In this document: one piece after another, positions 37,120 through 48,532 of the stretch
Position numbering within the stretch: position 1 is the first letter of the stretch
How the letters are laid out: each line of letters opens with the position of its first letter
Assembly (NCBI GenBank): GCA_003693705.1
Contig: RBZT01000563.1
Span: 124,001 to 188,000 of the forward strand
Direction of reading: 5' to 3'
Length of the DNA stretch: 64,000 nt
Source of the DNA: Polymyxa betae
Lineage: Eukaryota; Endomyxa; Phytomyxea; Plasmodiophorida; Plasmodiophoridae
Notes under the pieces: generated by a model
Told to the model about the DNA's origin: nothing
Database searches by the model: none
The model's input: only the letters and a program-made list of their open reading frames with translations
Position numbers and translations under genes: made by a program

Positions 37120-38366
37120 ATGTCGGAGCGCCTGGTCGTCGTCCTCGTCGTCCTGTTGGCCGTGGCCATCTCGCAGGCGGCCGGTCGCCGGATTGCATTA
37201 CGACGGAACGTGCAGGCGGCGCAGAATCGGCTGGCGTATGTTCGGGCGGCCCGTGAACATCATCGGCAGCTCAGCGGGAATCGAACTGATGATGATGATA
37301 TCGACATTGGTCTGGTGGATTCCATCATTCACGAGTTCCTGGCCGAGGTTCAAGTAGGTGATCCAGGCCAGGTCGTTCACGTTGTATTCGATACAGGATC
37401 GAGCGAGATCTGGATGTCATCTAGTTTATGTGATGACAATACATGCTTGCTGGAAGATCACAGATTTGATCCGAACCTATCCAGCACCTATGTTGGTAGT
37501 GATCGGAGAGAATCCTGTGTCTATGGATCTGGTGAGGTCGAGGGCCTGATCGGATATGATCAGATCCAGATCGCATCAGGCGTTGTGGTCGAACGTCAAT
37601 CTATGGGTCTCATAGAAGCACAAGACGGGTCCGTCTTTGAAGGTTTGTGCAGCGTTGATCGTCCTTGGTTTGCTTATTGAGTTCATGAAATCTAGCGGGT
37701 GTTCTGGATGGGATTGTTGGCATGTCATTGAAAGGTCTTTCATCATTCCAGGATGACGACGACTTTCAGGAGAATTTACCTCTCATTTACAACATGCGAG
37801 CTCAGGGCCTCCTGCCCCGGGGCCAGTTCGCCTTCTATTTCTCTCGTGATGAGACCCGCCGCCCCAGCGAGCTAGTATTTGGTGCTATGGATCCGGAACT
37901 GTACACCGGCTCGATGCGCTGGGTTGACGTCGTCGGTCAAGGGTTCTGGGCCGTCCCCATCACCAAGCTCACCATCGGTGGCATCGACGTTCGCGATTGC
38001 AACGAGGACAACCCGTGCTATGGCATCCTGGATTCGGGATCCACGGCGTTCACCGGACCTACCTTCGTCTTGGAGCAGATGGCGATGTCGTTCGAGTCTG
38101 GCACCAGAATCACTGATTTACCCAGGGTGACGTTCACGATCGGCGGAGTCGATTACATCATCGAAGGCGAAGAGTACGTCATTTGTGAAGGCGTAGAATG
38201 CTGCCCGGGCTGGACCGCCATGGACTTCCCGGATGTCAACGCCTTCATTCTTGGAGATCTGTTCCTGGCCAAATACTTCACCATCTTTGACCTGGATCGT
38301 CATCGGGTCGGATTGGCCCCTGTCGCACCGCTCGTTGGTGGCAAACGACCTGGGAATCTGTATTGA
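37120..38366 (+). CDS. Secreted pepsin-like aspartic protease
   Basis: An A1-family endopeptidase. The signal peptide is MSERLVVVLVVLLAVAISQAA, followed by a short propeptide (to about residue 70) and the mature enzyme. Both catalytic aspartates are present: FDTGSSEIW (37390) and LDSGSTAFTG (38030). The flap Tyr is in CVYGSGEVEG. The family C-terminus appears as NAFILGDLFLAKYFTIFD and HRVGLAPV. One short intron (about 37642-37695) joins SVFEG to LDGIVGMSLKG, the usual DGIxGL loop. Cysteine pairs (CDDNTC, CNEDNPC, CEGVECC) suggest disulfides of a secreted or vacuolar form. There is no C-terminal anchor. Such proteases are often lysosomal or secreted digestive enzymes; which one applies here cannot be told. 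Confidence 0.9.
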
Positions 38367-38675
38367 AATCGGCGCCTTCCCTAAGAATGTGAAGAACTGC
38401 TTTAACAATTTCAAGCAGCTTCTGTAAATATACGCCATCAAATATCACTCCATTCCGGTCGAGAAAATGATCGAATTTGTGGTTGTTTAATTCTCGAATC
38501 CTGCTCTATTATTTCGAGTCAATGAAATTTCGGTCTTAGACCGGGAATTCGGCGCCAACAAGATAGTCCTGCTACTTAAGGGCATTTTTTGATCGCCAAC
38601 AGGGTGCCACAATGAGATAAGCGGATTCGATTCGCGGAAATTGAATGATTATTAGGGACGAGAGAGAGATTCGGC
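38367..38675. other. Short intergenic region between convergent genes
   Basis: Lies between the protease stop and the TAPT1 stop. It is AT-rich, presumably 3' untranslated sequence of both. No repeat, RNA gene or other element seen. Confidence 0.5.
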
Positions 38676-40376
38676 TCATTTCGGGGCCGCCATAAATACC
38701 GAATACCTTTCAACATTTCGATACGATTGAATATGCTTGGGAGAAAGCAGGGCCGTTTCTGCAGCAATTCCAAGTAGGATTAAGCGTAGCGCCAGTTTAG
38801 ATGCAAACAAGATCGCGAAACAAAGAACGCTGACGATAATCACGAAACCGGTTTGGCCTCGGACCGCGCCGACGGCCAACCATAAGGAGTATATGACGCC
38901 ACGCAGCAGTACGACTGCGATTGGGATCGAGACGAACCCGATTCTTCGGGAAATGAAATGAGATGCGTCGGAGACGGCGCGTAGGGCTTTATCTGACCCG
39001 ATATCGTTATATAGAACGTCCCGAAACTCGTTGAACAAATCAGTGTCGAAAGAGTTAAACTTGACAATACAGCCATGCTTGATCCAATCAACCACAAATT
39101 CCATGAACAGTAGAATCGCGAAACGCTGCGATGCTTGCTGAAGCCAATCGGCGGCGGCCGCAACCCCACCGAGGTTCGACAAATTCACGACCAGGATGAC
39201 GACAGCGAACAGAACCAAATGGAAACGTTCAACAATATCACTGGTGGCAATCTGGAAGACTTGCTCCTTCGTATATTTCTTAAATACACTCGATTTCAGT
39301 TCGATGAAGTTGTTGGATGATAGTAGCGAGACCAGCGCCGAGGTGTTCGAGTTCATGGCCACGTTCAAGCAGACAACCTGCAGATACAGAACCAGCGTGT
39401 GTACGACCGTGTAGCCGGATGCCACCACAAAATCCAGTACGGTGTAGCGGGATAGCAGACGCGCCTGCGCATTGGCGTATAAGGCGTCGAGAATATCCTC
39501 ACCGAATGAGCAGCAGAGTTTATCGAAGACGGTGAGAATATTGAAGAGGACGTAAAGCTTAAAAAAGTTCTGCCCTCGAATCAGGTGATAGATCGATGAG
39601 AAGGTGATATTCAGCAACGAGAGAAGCACACAGCAGCTGACAATCAGTAGAGCCCGAACGACGTCTTTAGGCGACCATTTAGTCGCCGGCCACAGAAAGC
39701 CCAACACCAACCGCAGCGGCAATAATGTAAATATGTACAAGAATTCTTCAAGACACACCAAGAAACCAACCAGCCTGCAGAATCGGTCAGCTCATTAAAA
39801 CAGCAAAATCGAATTATACAATAAAGGACAGCGAAATTAAAGAAGCGAAAATCAGAACAGAGGAAGATGAATTAAAAGGAATCGGGAAAAACGAAAACAG
39901 GAAGAAAATAACCAAATATAAAGAGCCGAGGATTAGAAACGCATTTACAGGAGTCGCTCAAGGCGAAACGGAATTCGAGCAAATCGGTTCAAGTTAGATA
40001 TTGATGTTGATAGCAGATTAATATCACTCGTGCTGAATTGCAGTGACAGATAACGCCAGAATGATATCGAACCAATCTCAGCCAAGCGCGTTGGCGACAT
40101 GCTACGACTCCTGGAACCACTCGCTTCGGTGCTGGATGAAGATCGGCTGGAAAGAATGCTCGATTCAGACGGCAATGGTCTCAGAGGCAGAAACAAGCTT
40201 CTGGACTCCGGAGAGCGATGCCGGCGACCTGAAACCGAGAGCGACCGCAGCGTCGCCGGAACCGAGAGCGGCGCGCGCCGAGTCGGTGCCGGCGACATTG
40301 CCGCGATCATGCACGTTCGGTCGACGAGCTCCTGGATAACGGATTGAACGATGACATGGTCGACATCGTCATCCAT
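38676..40376 (-). CDS. TAPT1: TAPT1/POD1-family multispan membrane protein
   Basis: TAPT1 homologues (yeast Emp65, plant POD1) are multispan ER or ciliary-base membrane proteins. Two exons are seen. The first starts at ATG 40376 and has an Arg/Ser-rich N-terminus followed by FWRYLSLQFSTSDI. The intron (about 39780-39950) joins FRLERLL to LVGFLVCLEEFLYIFTLLPL, rebuilding the family hallmark 'FLYVFTxLPLR'. Downstream hallmarks are the NILTVFDKLCCSFGEDILDAL segment and helices around HTLVLYLQVVCLNVAMNS. ALVSLLSSNNFIELKSSVFKK, the most conserved stretch of the family, is also present. About 500 residues with six to eight predicted membrane helices. A TGTTAATGTTACG motif lies about 100 bases upstream (40473-40485). 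Confidence 0.9.
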
Positions 40377-41253
40377 ATTAGACAATGAAGGGACAAGGCA
40401 ATAGACGTCTGTTTATGTCTGGGAAGTAAGGGGGGAGGGGTTACCTTTTGTAAGAGCCATCCATATCCCATATGTTAATGTTACGCTAATGTTGGAGTCA
40501 TCAAGCTTTAATTCATTTCTCTTAGGATAGAGAGAGACAGATGTGAAAGAAGGCAGTCATACAGGCAAATTGATGGAAGGCCAATTGTCAGGCGGAGCGT
40601 CCGGAGCTGTCGGTCCAAAAATACGTGTACCCAACAATTTATTATTGTGTGGATTCCAGTTGGCCATTTTGGCAATCCACGATGCGGACCTGGTTTACTG
40701 CCGATACTGGGCGCCTCGAATGGTAATAATGTTATGTTGATATTACAACAAGGTTGAAAGAGAGGATAAAGCGGAATCGGTATTTGTTAGCGATTCTGCT
40801 CAGGTTTGTTTGATTAAGAACCGGGAGGCTTGGTGGTCGAAATCTTTTAAGGCCGCAATTACTCGCATGCTACTCGAAAGGTTATTTTACCAATTCGAGA
40901 TGATTTTATATATCTCAGACGTGCTGGCAATAAAACTGATTAAGTGGGAAATTCAGCAGTCCTGTTTTCTGCCACTGTGAGTCCCGAAAAACAGTGCGCA
41001 GAAAAGCAGTCGAGTTTCTGCAAAACTGCGCACGTAACGCAGTTTTTTTATTGCCGGTCAGCAATTTTAAACAAAGCAATCATTCGCTTACCGTATAGGC
41101 TTGCTTGAGTTTTACTTGCGATCTGGTCAACTCCCAGCATGGTAAACTGCTGCCAGTTTTGGACCTGCCCTGATACTGGCACCGCCGCCATTATCACCAG
41201 GTTGGTTCCGTCACTGGTTGCGTACTGGCCCATGCATTGACTTGTATGGATAG
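40377..41253. other. Gap upstream of the SPFH gene, with a strong hairpin
   Basis: Contains the TAPT1 upstream region and probably the first, unresolved exon and promoter of the SPFH gene. A 65-codon frame at 40543-40740 has no recognisable feature. Notable structure: AAAACTGCG at 41022-41030 and CGCAGTTTT at 41038-41046 form a perfect 9-bp inverted repeat with a 7-nt loop. A second overlapping pair is GTGCGCAG (40994-41001) and CTGCGCAC (41026-41033). Confidence 0.5.
41022..41046. repeat. Perfect inverted repeat, 9-bp stem and 7-nt loop, followed by T-run
   Basis: AAAACTGCG-CACGTAA-CGCAGTTTT followed directly by TTTA. It could be a MITE remnant, a transcription 3'-end structure, or chance; function unknown. 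Confidence 0.6.
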
Positions 41254-43264
41254 ATGGAACAAATACGACTCGATTGCTCAAGTTCGTCGCTTTGGCTATC
41301 GTCAGTTAGTATGGGCTTTAACCAGTTTACTTTCTATAGGCAGGCTGTACGCCCCTGTTACCCTGCTGTGGCCATTCCGTTGCCGGTCTCGTTAATCTTC
41401 GTATTCAGGAAATTCGGCACAAGATCGAAGCCAAAGTCGGTTTACTCTCGACTTTTATTTTCGATCAGTTTTTCTTATGAAACGGTTCATTTTTTAATTC
41501 CACCGCTGTACTGACTATGCTGACTGTTCAGACAAAAGGTAAACAATGATGAATCCATTTCTTCGAAGCTGACAACGTTTGCCTTTTTTGTTCAATTCGA
41601 TGCGTTGCTGATCGTTATCCATGCTAGACAACGTAGGGAATACTGCCCCGTGCGTGTCTGACCCCGTTAAGTTGTTGTTCTGCAGGTCTTCATTCTGGTG
41701 CATTTCTCGATCCAATACCGAGTCATTCCGGAACGTGTCTCGGAGGCCTTCTATCGTCTCACCAACGTCCAGGTACGAATGTCTCTGAAGCTCTTTTCGA
41801 TCGTCGCTTACTGACCTGGTTCGCATTTAGGGCCAGATGGAGTCCTTCATATTCGATGTAAGAAGCGAATCTGTTCCTGATTTATTCGGAATTAATGTTT
41901 GCCATTTTCTATAGACGGTCAGAGCCCAGGTTCCAATGATTGTACGTCTGCTATTGAGTTCTTGTATTCGTTAACATTGCGCTGAACGTGATCTTGTAGC
42001 CATTCGATCAGGTCTTTCTGCAGAAAGAGGTCGGTCTTTCTCTCTGACTTTACTATCGTTTTTCTCAAATTTGGCGGTTTGCCGATTTCCCATTCTTTTA
42101 CCTTGTTCGTTTTATTTGAGTTCTTCGAATCCAACGTTTCCGTTTCTTTCGGTTGTCACCGATTACTGGATTCGAACTGACGATCTCATTGTTTAACAGG
42201 AGATCAGCAAACACATCAAAGAAGGTTTTGTTTCTCGTTATCATCATGATCATTGCCCGTCTTAACGTCATAATTGTCAGAGCTATCCGAGGCCATGGAA
42301 TCGTTCGGATACGAGATCATCAACTCGTAATGTGTCAGTGGTCATGCATGACTCGGCGCTGATCGTACATCTAGACTGATCACCGATATCGAACCGAGCA
42401 CCGACTTGAAAAACGCCATGAACGAGATCGTTCGTCAGGAGCGCCTGAAAATGGGTCGGTTGTTGCGGACACGTACCGGCCCCCCCGGTCATACTGACTC
42501 GTACGTCTGCCAGCTGCCGAATACCAGGGCGAAACGCAGCGTATCATTGATGTGAAAACCGCCGAGGCCGAAGGTGAAAAGATTCGTATTCAGGTGCGGT
42601 GCAGTTAATGGATGTTTGCGGCTCGCTGAATCCGGTGCGGATGATAGGCGGCGGCCGATGCTGAAGCCAAGTACTTGAATGGGCAGGGTATCGCCAGGCA
42701 GCGTGCTGCCATCATCACAGGTTCGTCCAATTTGCGAATATCGTCCTTTGCAGTTCTTATGCGAAAGCATTTTCAATTTTGTGTGTTTTGGGTCTTCGCT
42801 TGTATTGTTTCAGGTATGTTATCCACTTATCCTGGTCGCGGTTTGATTAGATTTTTTCAAAACGGTTTTTGTCGCTGTTAGGGTTTCACTATGAGATTTC
42901 TATTAGTAACTGAGTCGAACAAAAGGTATGCGAGACGACGTCCGAAACTTCTCCAATGCCGTCGGCAACGTTGGCACGAAAGATGTTCTACACCTGATCA
43001 TCCTAACCCGTACTGTTCCATCTCGTGCTCGAATCTCCTATTTTGATTTGTTGTGAATCCCGCAGAATACCTGGATACATTGCGAGATGTCGCTGCCAAA
43101 TCGAACGCCAATGCCGTGTTCGTCCCGCAAAGCGCCACGACACCGACTGTCGCTGATGGTGTAGGTTACCGTTGTGATCACCCATTGAATATTTGGTTAA
43201 CGATGTGAGACAGGTCCGAGATGGTTTCCTGCAGGCATCTTTATCGCAAGGACGAGGGCTTTAA
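41254..43264 (+). CDS. SPFH/band-7 protein, hypersensitive-induced-reaction (HIR)-like
   Basis: HIR/stomatin-type proteins form ring-shaped scaffolds on membrane microdomains. The first clear sequence is NKYDSIAQVRRFGYRQL (to 41308). Spliced exons then read AGCTPLLPCCGHSVAGL...IEAK (41340-41435), TK (41532-41538), DN (41628-41632) and VFILVHFSIQYRV (41686-41772). Next are GQMESFIFD (41831-41857), TVRAQVPMI (41915-41941), PFDQVFLQKE (42000-42029) and EISKHIKE (42200-42224). Then come ELSEAMESFGYEIIN (42281-42326), LITDIEPSTDLKNAMNEI (42375-42454), AAEYQGETQRIIDVKTAEAE (42514-42593) and AAADAEAKYLNGQGIARQR (42648-42720). The last are DVRNFSNAVGNV (42926-43009), QYLDTLRDVAAKS (43066-43160) and VRDGFLQASLSQGRGL (43214-43264, TAA). 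The chain aligns without gaps to plant HIR proteins. The first coding exon with the ATG lies upstream and was not found. Confidence 0.85.
41532..41632 (+). other. Two tandem microexons, 7 nt and 5 nt
   Basis: Within the SPFH gene, ACAAAAG (41532-41538) and ACAAC (41628-41632) are flanked by AG and GT. They are the only visible way to link ...KIEAK (ending 41435) to VFILVHF (starting 41686) and give KTKDNVF, the near-invariant family sequence. An alternative for the second is the 8-nt CTGACAAC (41569-41576), which would insert one Ala. Confidence 0.65.
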
Positions 43265-44599
43265 AAGAATCGTCCGTTTTCCTGCTGATTTCCATTGTAA
43301 TATGAGAGATCGACTTTTTTAAAGTTATTTCTGTGCTGATTGTAGCCGTCCATTATCATCTGTCTGCTTTGCCGTCAATTGCTGTGTACCGATTATGGGT
43401 CACCAGACTTCACGTCATCAGAATTCACATTCTTAGTTTTTAGTTGGTAGAACGTTTTCGGCTGTACTTGGTAAATTCGTTTAGCCTGCATGTACATGCA
43501 TGTTTGTCATCTAGGTAGTATAGAATATTTAATGATTCTTTTGGGCCAAAGATGGAATTGTTCGCCGCGCTGTTTCTTCTCTCGGTGGACAGGTCGTCAA
43601 CGAAATCGTTAGAATCCTCTTAGCTTTCCTTGCTGTCAGCATCTTGAGTTTTCAAGCGATCTATTGTTGATAAGCCTGGAGTGAACACGATATTTGCCAC
43701 CGTCAACGCACCCAACGTTTTCTACAGGTTATGTTGTTTTCAACAATTAGGGAAAATACCAATAGAAATCGCAATAAAAAACAATCATTCTTAGCGCCAT
43801 AATCATAATATCGCCTTGATCTGTGAAGCTTTCTCTGAGAATGATGTTGATTAGAGCACAAAGGATTGGTACTTTGATATTATTTTGTCTTCAATAAGAG
43901 ATAAGTGAATCCATACAGATCCGATTATGGCGGTTCCAGTTATCGATATAACAGTGCCCAGATGATCGATTAAACAGGTAGCTACAAGAAACGATGATCT
44001 TATCTGTTACTAACGATGAAGTTTAGTTGTTGGAGCATCCTCAGCAAGAATCAATGGGAGGGAATCTGATTAGAAATTACAGAGAGAAATACACCAGATA
44101 GTATACCAGGTCCAGAGCGATATCATGCTGCCTTTGAGCCAGATATTCGTCATCCATCATCATTGAACGAATCGATTTCCAAAGAGTTTCCGTGTTCGGA
44201 TGGCTTATCGTTGCCATCTTCCCTCCATTTATTGCTGACAAATTCGCCGATATTCTCGAGCCTGATTTCTGAAGAACCTTGATGGCAGATAGCAGCTGCA
44301 TTCGCCCAAATGTATGCGAAATGGGACCAACAGCTTGATTTTCTTAGCAATGAATGCTTGGAAATCAACCCGGAGGAAATCCCCAGTCATACACTCTGGC
44401 GATGCATAACCTGCTTTACCGCCGAATAAGATCCCAAATCTCCCATGTCAAGCCATGATGATATTGTTGGACATGTTGTGTCAGAACACTATAAGAGACA
44501 GATCTCTCTATCTGTAATCAGCTGAATTGATTAATAGACGAATAGTTGCGCTTATGTAAGTCATTATTATTACTATAGAGAGAGTATATAGTGGTGATT
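43265..44599. other. 1.3-kb region without a resolved gene
   Basis: Mostly AT-rich. A plus-strand frame near 43552 (MELFAALFLLSVDRSS) is short. A minus-strand frame ending at 44077 (TETLWKSIRSMMMDDEYLAQ, HDIALDLVYYL) and an overlapping one to 44368 (RLENIGEFVSNKWREDGND) look protein-like and could be exons of a small leftward gene. I could not recognise or assemble it. Confidence 0.35.
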
Positions 44600-46347
44600 A
44601 TGACCGCCATTGATTTAGACGTCTTCCTTGATGCTATCCATGATTTCAGCTCCCTACCTCTCATAGCTATAGAGCAGCATCCAGACAAGGTCGAGGAGTT
44701 CCTGCAACGTATTGGTGGGATATCGGTCTGCCGCAGGCCCAGCCCGTGTCTAAAACCCTAACCTCGGCCAGGTCTTACTCGGGGCTCTCGCCGCCCCGAT
44801 CGACGACGATATCGTTCGTGATGATATCGCTCGCTGCTTCCGCTTGGTCCTGGCCTCTCCTTCTGGTCGTCTCGCCCTAACATCATATCCATCCATCTCA
44901 CAAGCACTATTAACCGGGCTACACCATCAGGACGAATTCGTCCGCCAGATCGCCGCCGAACAATTGCTGGGCCTGTACGTTCAGGACGGGATTCGCGATC
45001 GGCTGCGGGCCGTACTGGCCGCCGACGACGTGTTCGGCGGCGTTGTGGAGTCGCTGGCGGACCCGTCGACTTCGGTGGCCGAGAATATCGCCAATCTGTT
45101 GGTGGAGATTGGCGATACGAAGAGGTTCTTTGGCGATACGTTACGATCACGTATCAAGAGCGTCGCGGAATCCGATGCCACCGTACTGATCCGCGTCCTG
45201 ACCCTGGCCGCCCGAATGGGGAATCTGTCCGAGCAGGGATTCCGCGAATTTCAGGAGAGCGGCGTACTGGCCGATGCCATGGCCAGGCTGATGGATGGTG
45301 GTGATGATCCACTGCTACAAATGTCGCTGTTTGCTGTTGTGGCGGAGATAGCGAGATCCAGGTCAGGGCTGCAATATCTGATAGAGGTCAGCCCTAAGGC
45401 GCTGGAAACCCTAAACCCTAGTCTGACCCTGGCCCAGGTTCCTCTTGGCTCTTTACTACGCCGATTCTCTCCCGGTTCTGTCGATGTATTCGTGACAAGT
45501 TCCGCTCTGAACATATTGGACTCTATTGTTGATCAGTCCATTAAGTTCGATATGATCAGATGGATTCATGACACCGATCTACGTGCATTCCTAACAGCCG
45601 CTATAGAGAGCCGAGACGAGGCCGTACTGGAGCCCGGTATTGCGGCCACCGCTGCGATCGGCAAATGCTACGCGGGCCTATGCGAATTCACGCAGGACCA
45701 GCACGACCTGCTGTTCCATCTGCCGCGGATCGCGATGCGCCCGGCTCTGTCGACGAACGCACTGATCATCGCCGTGCTACATGGGTTGGCGACCGTGTTC
45801 GCGGCCCGGTACGACCGCCCGGAACAGGCCCGCGCGGACGCGCTGCGTGCCGCCATTATCCGCGGTACGCTCGCTGATGATCGAGCTGAGGGCGTCGAAC
45901 ATGCTCTGCGATTTATGACGAAGATCAAGAAGTGGTGCAACAATATCGAAAATGGCAATTTGAAATTTGTTCGGTTTTGAGGGTTTCTCTTTATATTTGT
46001 ATTGTAGATCTTCGTGTAGCATCGTACCGGTTCCTATCAGAATTTGGTCGATCACGGTTTGGCCTCGAAGCGATCATATCGGCCCCGGGCCTGATCGAGA
46101 CCCTGCTGGATCAGCATCGCGAACACGAATCGAAAGCGAACCTATGGCGGTTTTCGGTCGTGCAAGCCCTGTCGACGAATCCCTCGCTGGAAGACCTGGC
46201 TTCGGGGACGCCGGGCCTGGCCAGCCATATCCGCCAGCATGTCCACGAGGTCTACCATCCTGCTCTACTCCATTCGTTGTTTATTTCTGATTGGTTTTAT
46301 AGGGCCCGTATCATAAAGGTACCAGTACAGACGTTGCTGTATTATAA
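44600..46347 (+). CDS. PSMD5: 26S proteasome assembly chaperone PSMD5 (S5b) homologue
   Basis: PSMD5 binds the ATPase Rpt1 during assembly of the 19S base. It is an armadillo/HEAT-like helical protein. Start ATG 44600. A 46-nt intron (44726-44771) joins GGIS to VLLGALAAPIDDD. The long central exon runs to about 45940. A further intron joins the next exon at DLRVASYRFLSEFG, close to the human DLRVATYCVF segment, followed by SAPGLIETLLDQHREHESKA. The last intron (46250-46302) joins HVHE to GPYHKGTSTDVAVL, matching the conserved ending EGPYYVKPVSTTAV. Stop TAA is at 46345-46347. GC content is higher than in the neighbouring noncoding DNA. The N-terminal third diverges, as in most PSMD5 homologues. 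Confidence 0.85.
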
Positions 46348-46623
46348 AACATTTTGGGGACTTAATAAGTCGTTCCCAAACTGGAATTCGCTGAAACTAT
46401 TTTTGATCTCGAATCCCATAATTATCAAAAACGACACAGAAATAAACTTAAGCGAAATCGTGGGCGAACGCGCCCCGGCGATGCGTTTGACCGGCTGGCT
46501 GCCTGACGCCGTAGGACAGTACGACACCTGAGGCAAGTGCGTTCGCCGTGCCGTGTGTCAGGGGCCGGCACGGCCCCCCAACGACTGCGCCAGACGACGA
46601 CGGCCGCTGGGCGTCCCTTCATC

Positions 46624-48488
46624 ATGGTGATCTGGTCGAAGCTGATCCCTCGATTCGGGACGGAAGCCCGGCGCCGTACCCATACCCGGCAGCGATGGCG
46701 TATGGCGATCCCGGCCGTCGCTGGACATTTATGTATCGGCTCGCCCTATGCATGGAGCCTAATAGCAGATCCAATGACCCGCGAACTTGGCATTGTGGCA
46801 TCTGCTGCGGCTGATTGGGGATTGCCGGCAACAGCCGGGGTCATGTCGGTCACGTTCGCTGTGCAGGGGATCACATCGGCCCTCGTCGGGAACTGGCAGA
46901 ATCGGGTCGGGCCGACGATCGCGGTCGGGACGGCGGCCTTATCGTTCGGTAGCGGGCTCATGTATGCTGATCATCGTGTGAAAATTCTGTTTACTTTTTT
47001 TATAAATTTTCTATCAGGTTGGCGGGTTATGGTCTATCCCAGCATAATCTTGCATTAGTATATGCTGGTTATGGAGTTCTAGGTGGAATTGGTGTTGGTC
47101 TAGCATACACACCACCATTACAAGTCCTGTAAGTTCACCATCTTTTTTTGTAGTATTTTTTTTCAACTTGTTGTGTTCAGAATGGAATATTTTCCTGATA
47201 AGAAGGCGATGGCGTCGGGTGTGACCGTGGCTGGATTCGGTAGCGGTGCACTTCTGTTCGCCCCAGTCGCCAACAAGCTCATGGAATACTTCCGTCGATC
47301 GCCCGAATATCTTGGCCTGGCCGATGTGAACGTCGTCCCTCAAGAAGGACGCCTGTTCGCCGACGTCTCGGGCAAGCTTGTCGAGGTCGTGATGGCGTCC
47401 GGGTCGACCTTCTTCGAGGATGGCTATTACGTAATCGGAACCGGATCCACCGGTATCGCCGAAACGCTCGGCGTGCTTGGCGCCGCCTATCTCGCGGCAA
47501 TGCTGGCCGCCGCCTGGGGACTTCGTAAAGCTCCTGCCGTCGCCGAGAAACCCATCGACGACAATGCCCCTGCCAGCCTGGGCGCTAAAGGCAACGTTCA
47601 TTCGAGTGTGATCATGAAGACGCCTCAATTCTGGAATCTCTGCTTGACGTTCTTCTGTGTCACAAGCGGCGGTTTAGCCTTGCTCAGTGTCGCCAAACCG
47701 CTCATGCTGCAGACGTTCGCCTCGACGATCCCGGAGCTGGTGACGCCCAGCGTCGGGTCCGGGTTCGTGGTGGCGTTGGCTGCCGGGAATCTGTCCGGGC
47801 GCCTAGCCTGGCCGCTGATCGCTCAACAAATCGGCTTCAAGAACACGGTCAATATCATGACGGCGGCGGCAGGCGGTCTGTTCGTCGGCATGCCGACTTT
47901 GATCAATTCAGTGGCGTCGTCGCATGCGACCTTGCCATTCTACGGTTTCGTCGGATCATCAGTGGCAATCGTCTCGATTATGGGAGGAATGTACGCCCTC
48001 ATGCCTGCCTACGAGAGCTACAAATTCGGGCCCAAATACGTCGGCTCTAATCATGGTCAGCGAGTTTCGATTTTGTTTTGCACAATGTTTGAGATATTGC
48101 AGGTCGAATGCTTCTGGGATCGACGGCGTCATCTGTTGCTGGTCCCGTCCTGCTTCTATCGCTGCGCGAGCAAAGCGTCCATGATTCATTCAAAGATCTG
48201 CTGGCCAAGGTCGACCCGGCTATGTTCGAGCATCGATTCGGGATTCCATTGTCGGAGGCTACCGAAGCGATTGTCACGGGAAGGATCACTTTAAAGAATC
48301 TATCGCCGCTCATTCCCGATCTTGTGGATCCATCCATATTTGTGTATAATTCGACATTGTATTCGATGAGTGCCTTGATGGTATTTGCTTATGCGATGCA
48401 CGCTCGTGTGAAACCAGTCGATTCCAAGTTCTTTGAGACACCCGAAGAAGCTGCCGCTAGAGGTGTGCATTCCGGCGGCGGTCATTAA
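46624..48488 (+). CDS. MFS transporter, oxalate/formate antiporter (OFA)-like
   Basis: A 12-helix carrier of the OFA-type major facilitator family, which in other organisms exchanges small carboxylates; the substrate here is unknown. Start ATG 46624 (MVIWSKLIPRF); an in-frame alternative lies at 46537. The first helix has the family sequence RMAIPAVAGHLCIGSPYAW. Introns at about 46969-47020 (LM to LAGYGLSQHN), about 47129-47179 (QVL to MEYFPDKKAMASG) and about 48056-48103 (SNHG to RMLLGS) all keep frame. The MEYFPDKKAMASGVTVAGFG loop and GGMYALMPAYESYKFGPKYVG are typical of the family. An unusual long loop between helices 5 and 6 (47290-47460) is hydrophilic and probably extramembrane. The tail is short and cytosolic, ending HSGGGH. 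Confidence 0.85.
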
Positions 48489-48532
48489 ACCGTTGACGGC
48501 GCTCATAAATTATCCGAATCAATTGTTATTTA

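Noticed and set aside
40994-41046. Hairpin plus T-run as a bacterial-type terminator
   Set aside because: The window is clearly nuclear eukaryotic DNA with spliceosomal introns; intrinsic termination is not expected.
41048-41281. 77-codon minus-strand frame (MSNRVVFVPSIHTSQC...)
   Set aside because: Overlaps the 5' part of the well-supported SPFH gene on the other strand; no recognisable domain.
42153-42210. TTCGAATCC-like sequence on the minus strand suggesting a tRNA T-arm
   Set aside because: No matching D-arm, anticodon stem or acceptor stem nearby, and it lies inside an intron of the SPFH gene.
43552-43620. Short frame MELFAALFLLSVDRSS as a secreted peptide
   Set aside because: Too short, ends quickly, no supported splice partners.
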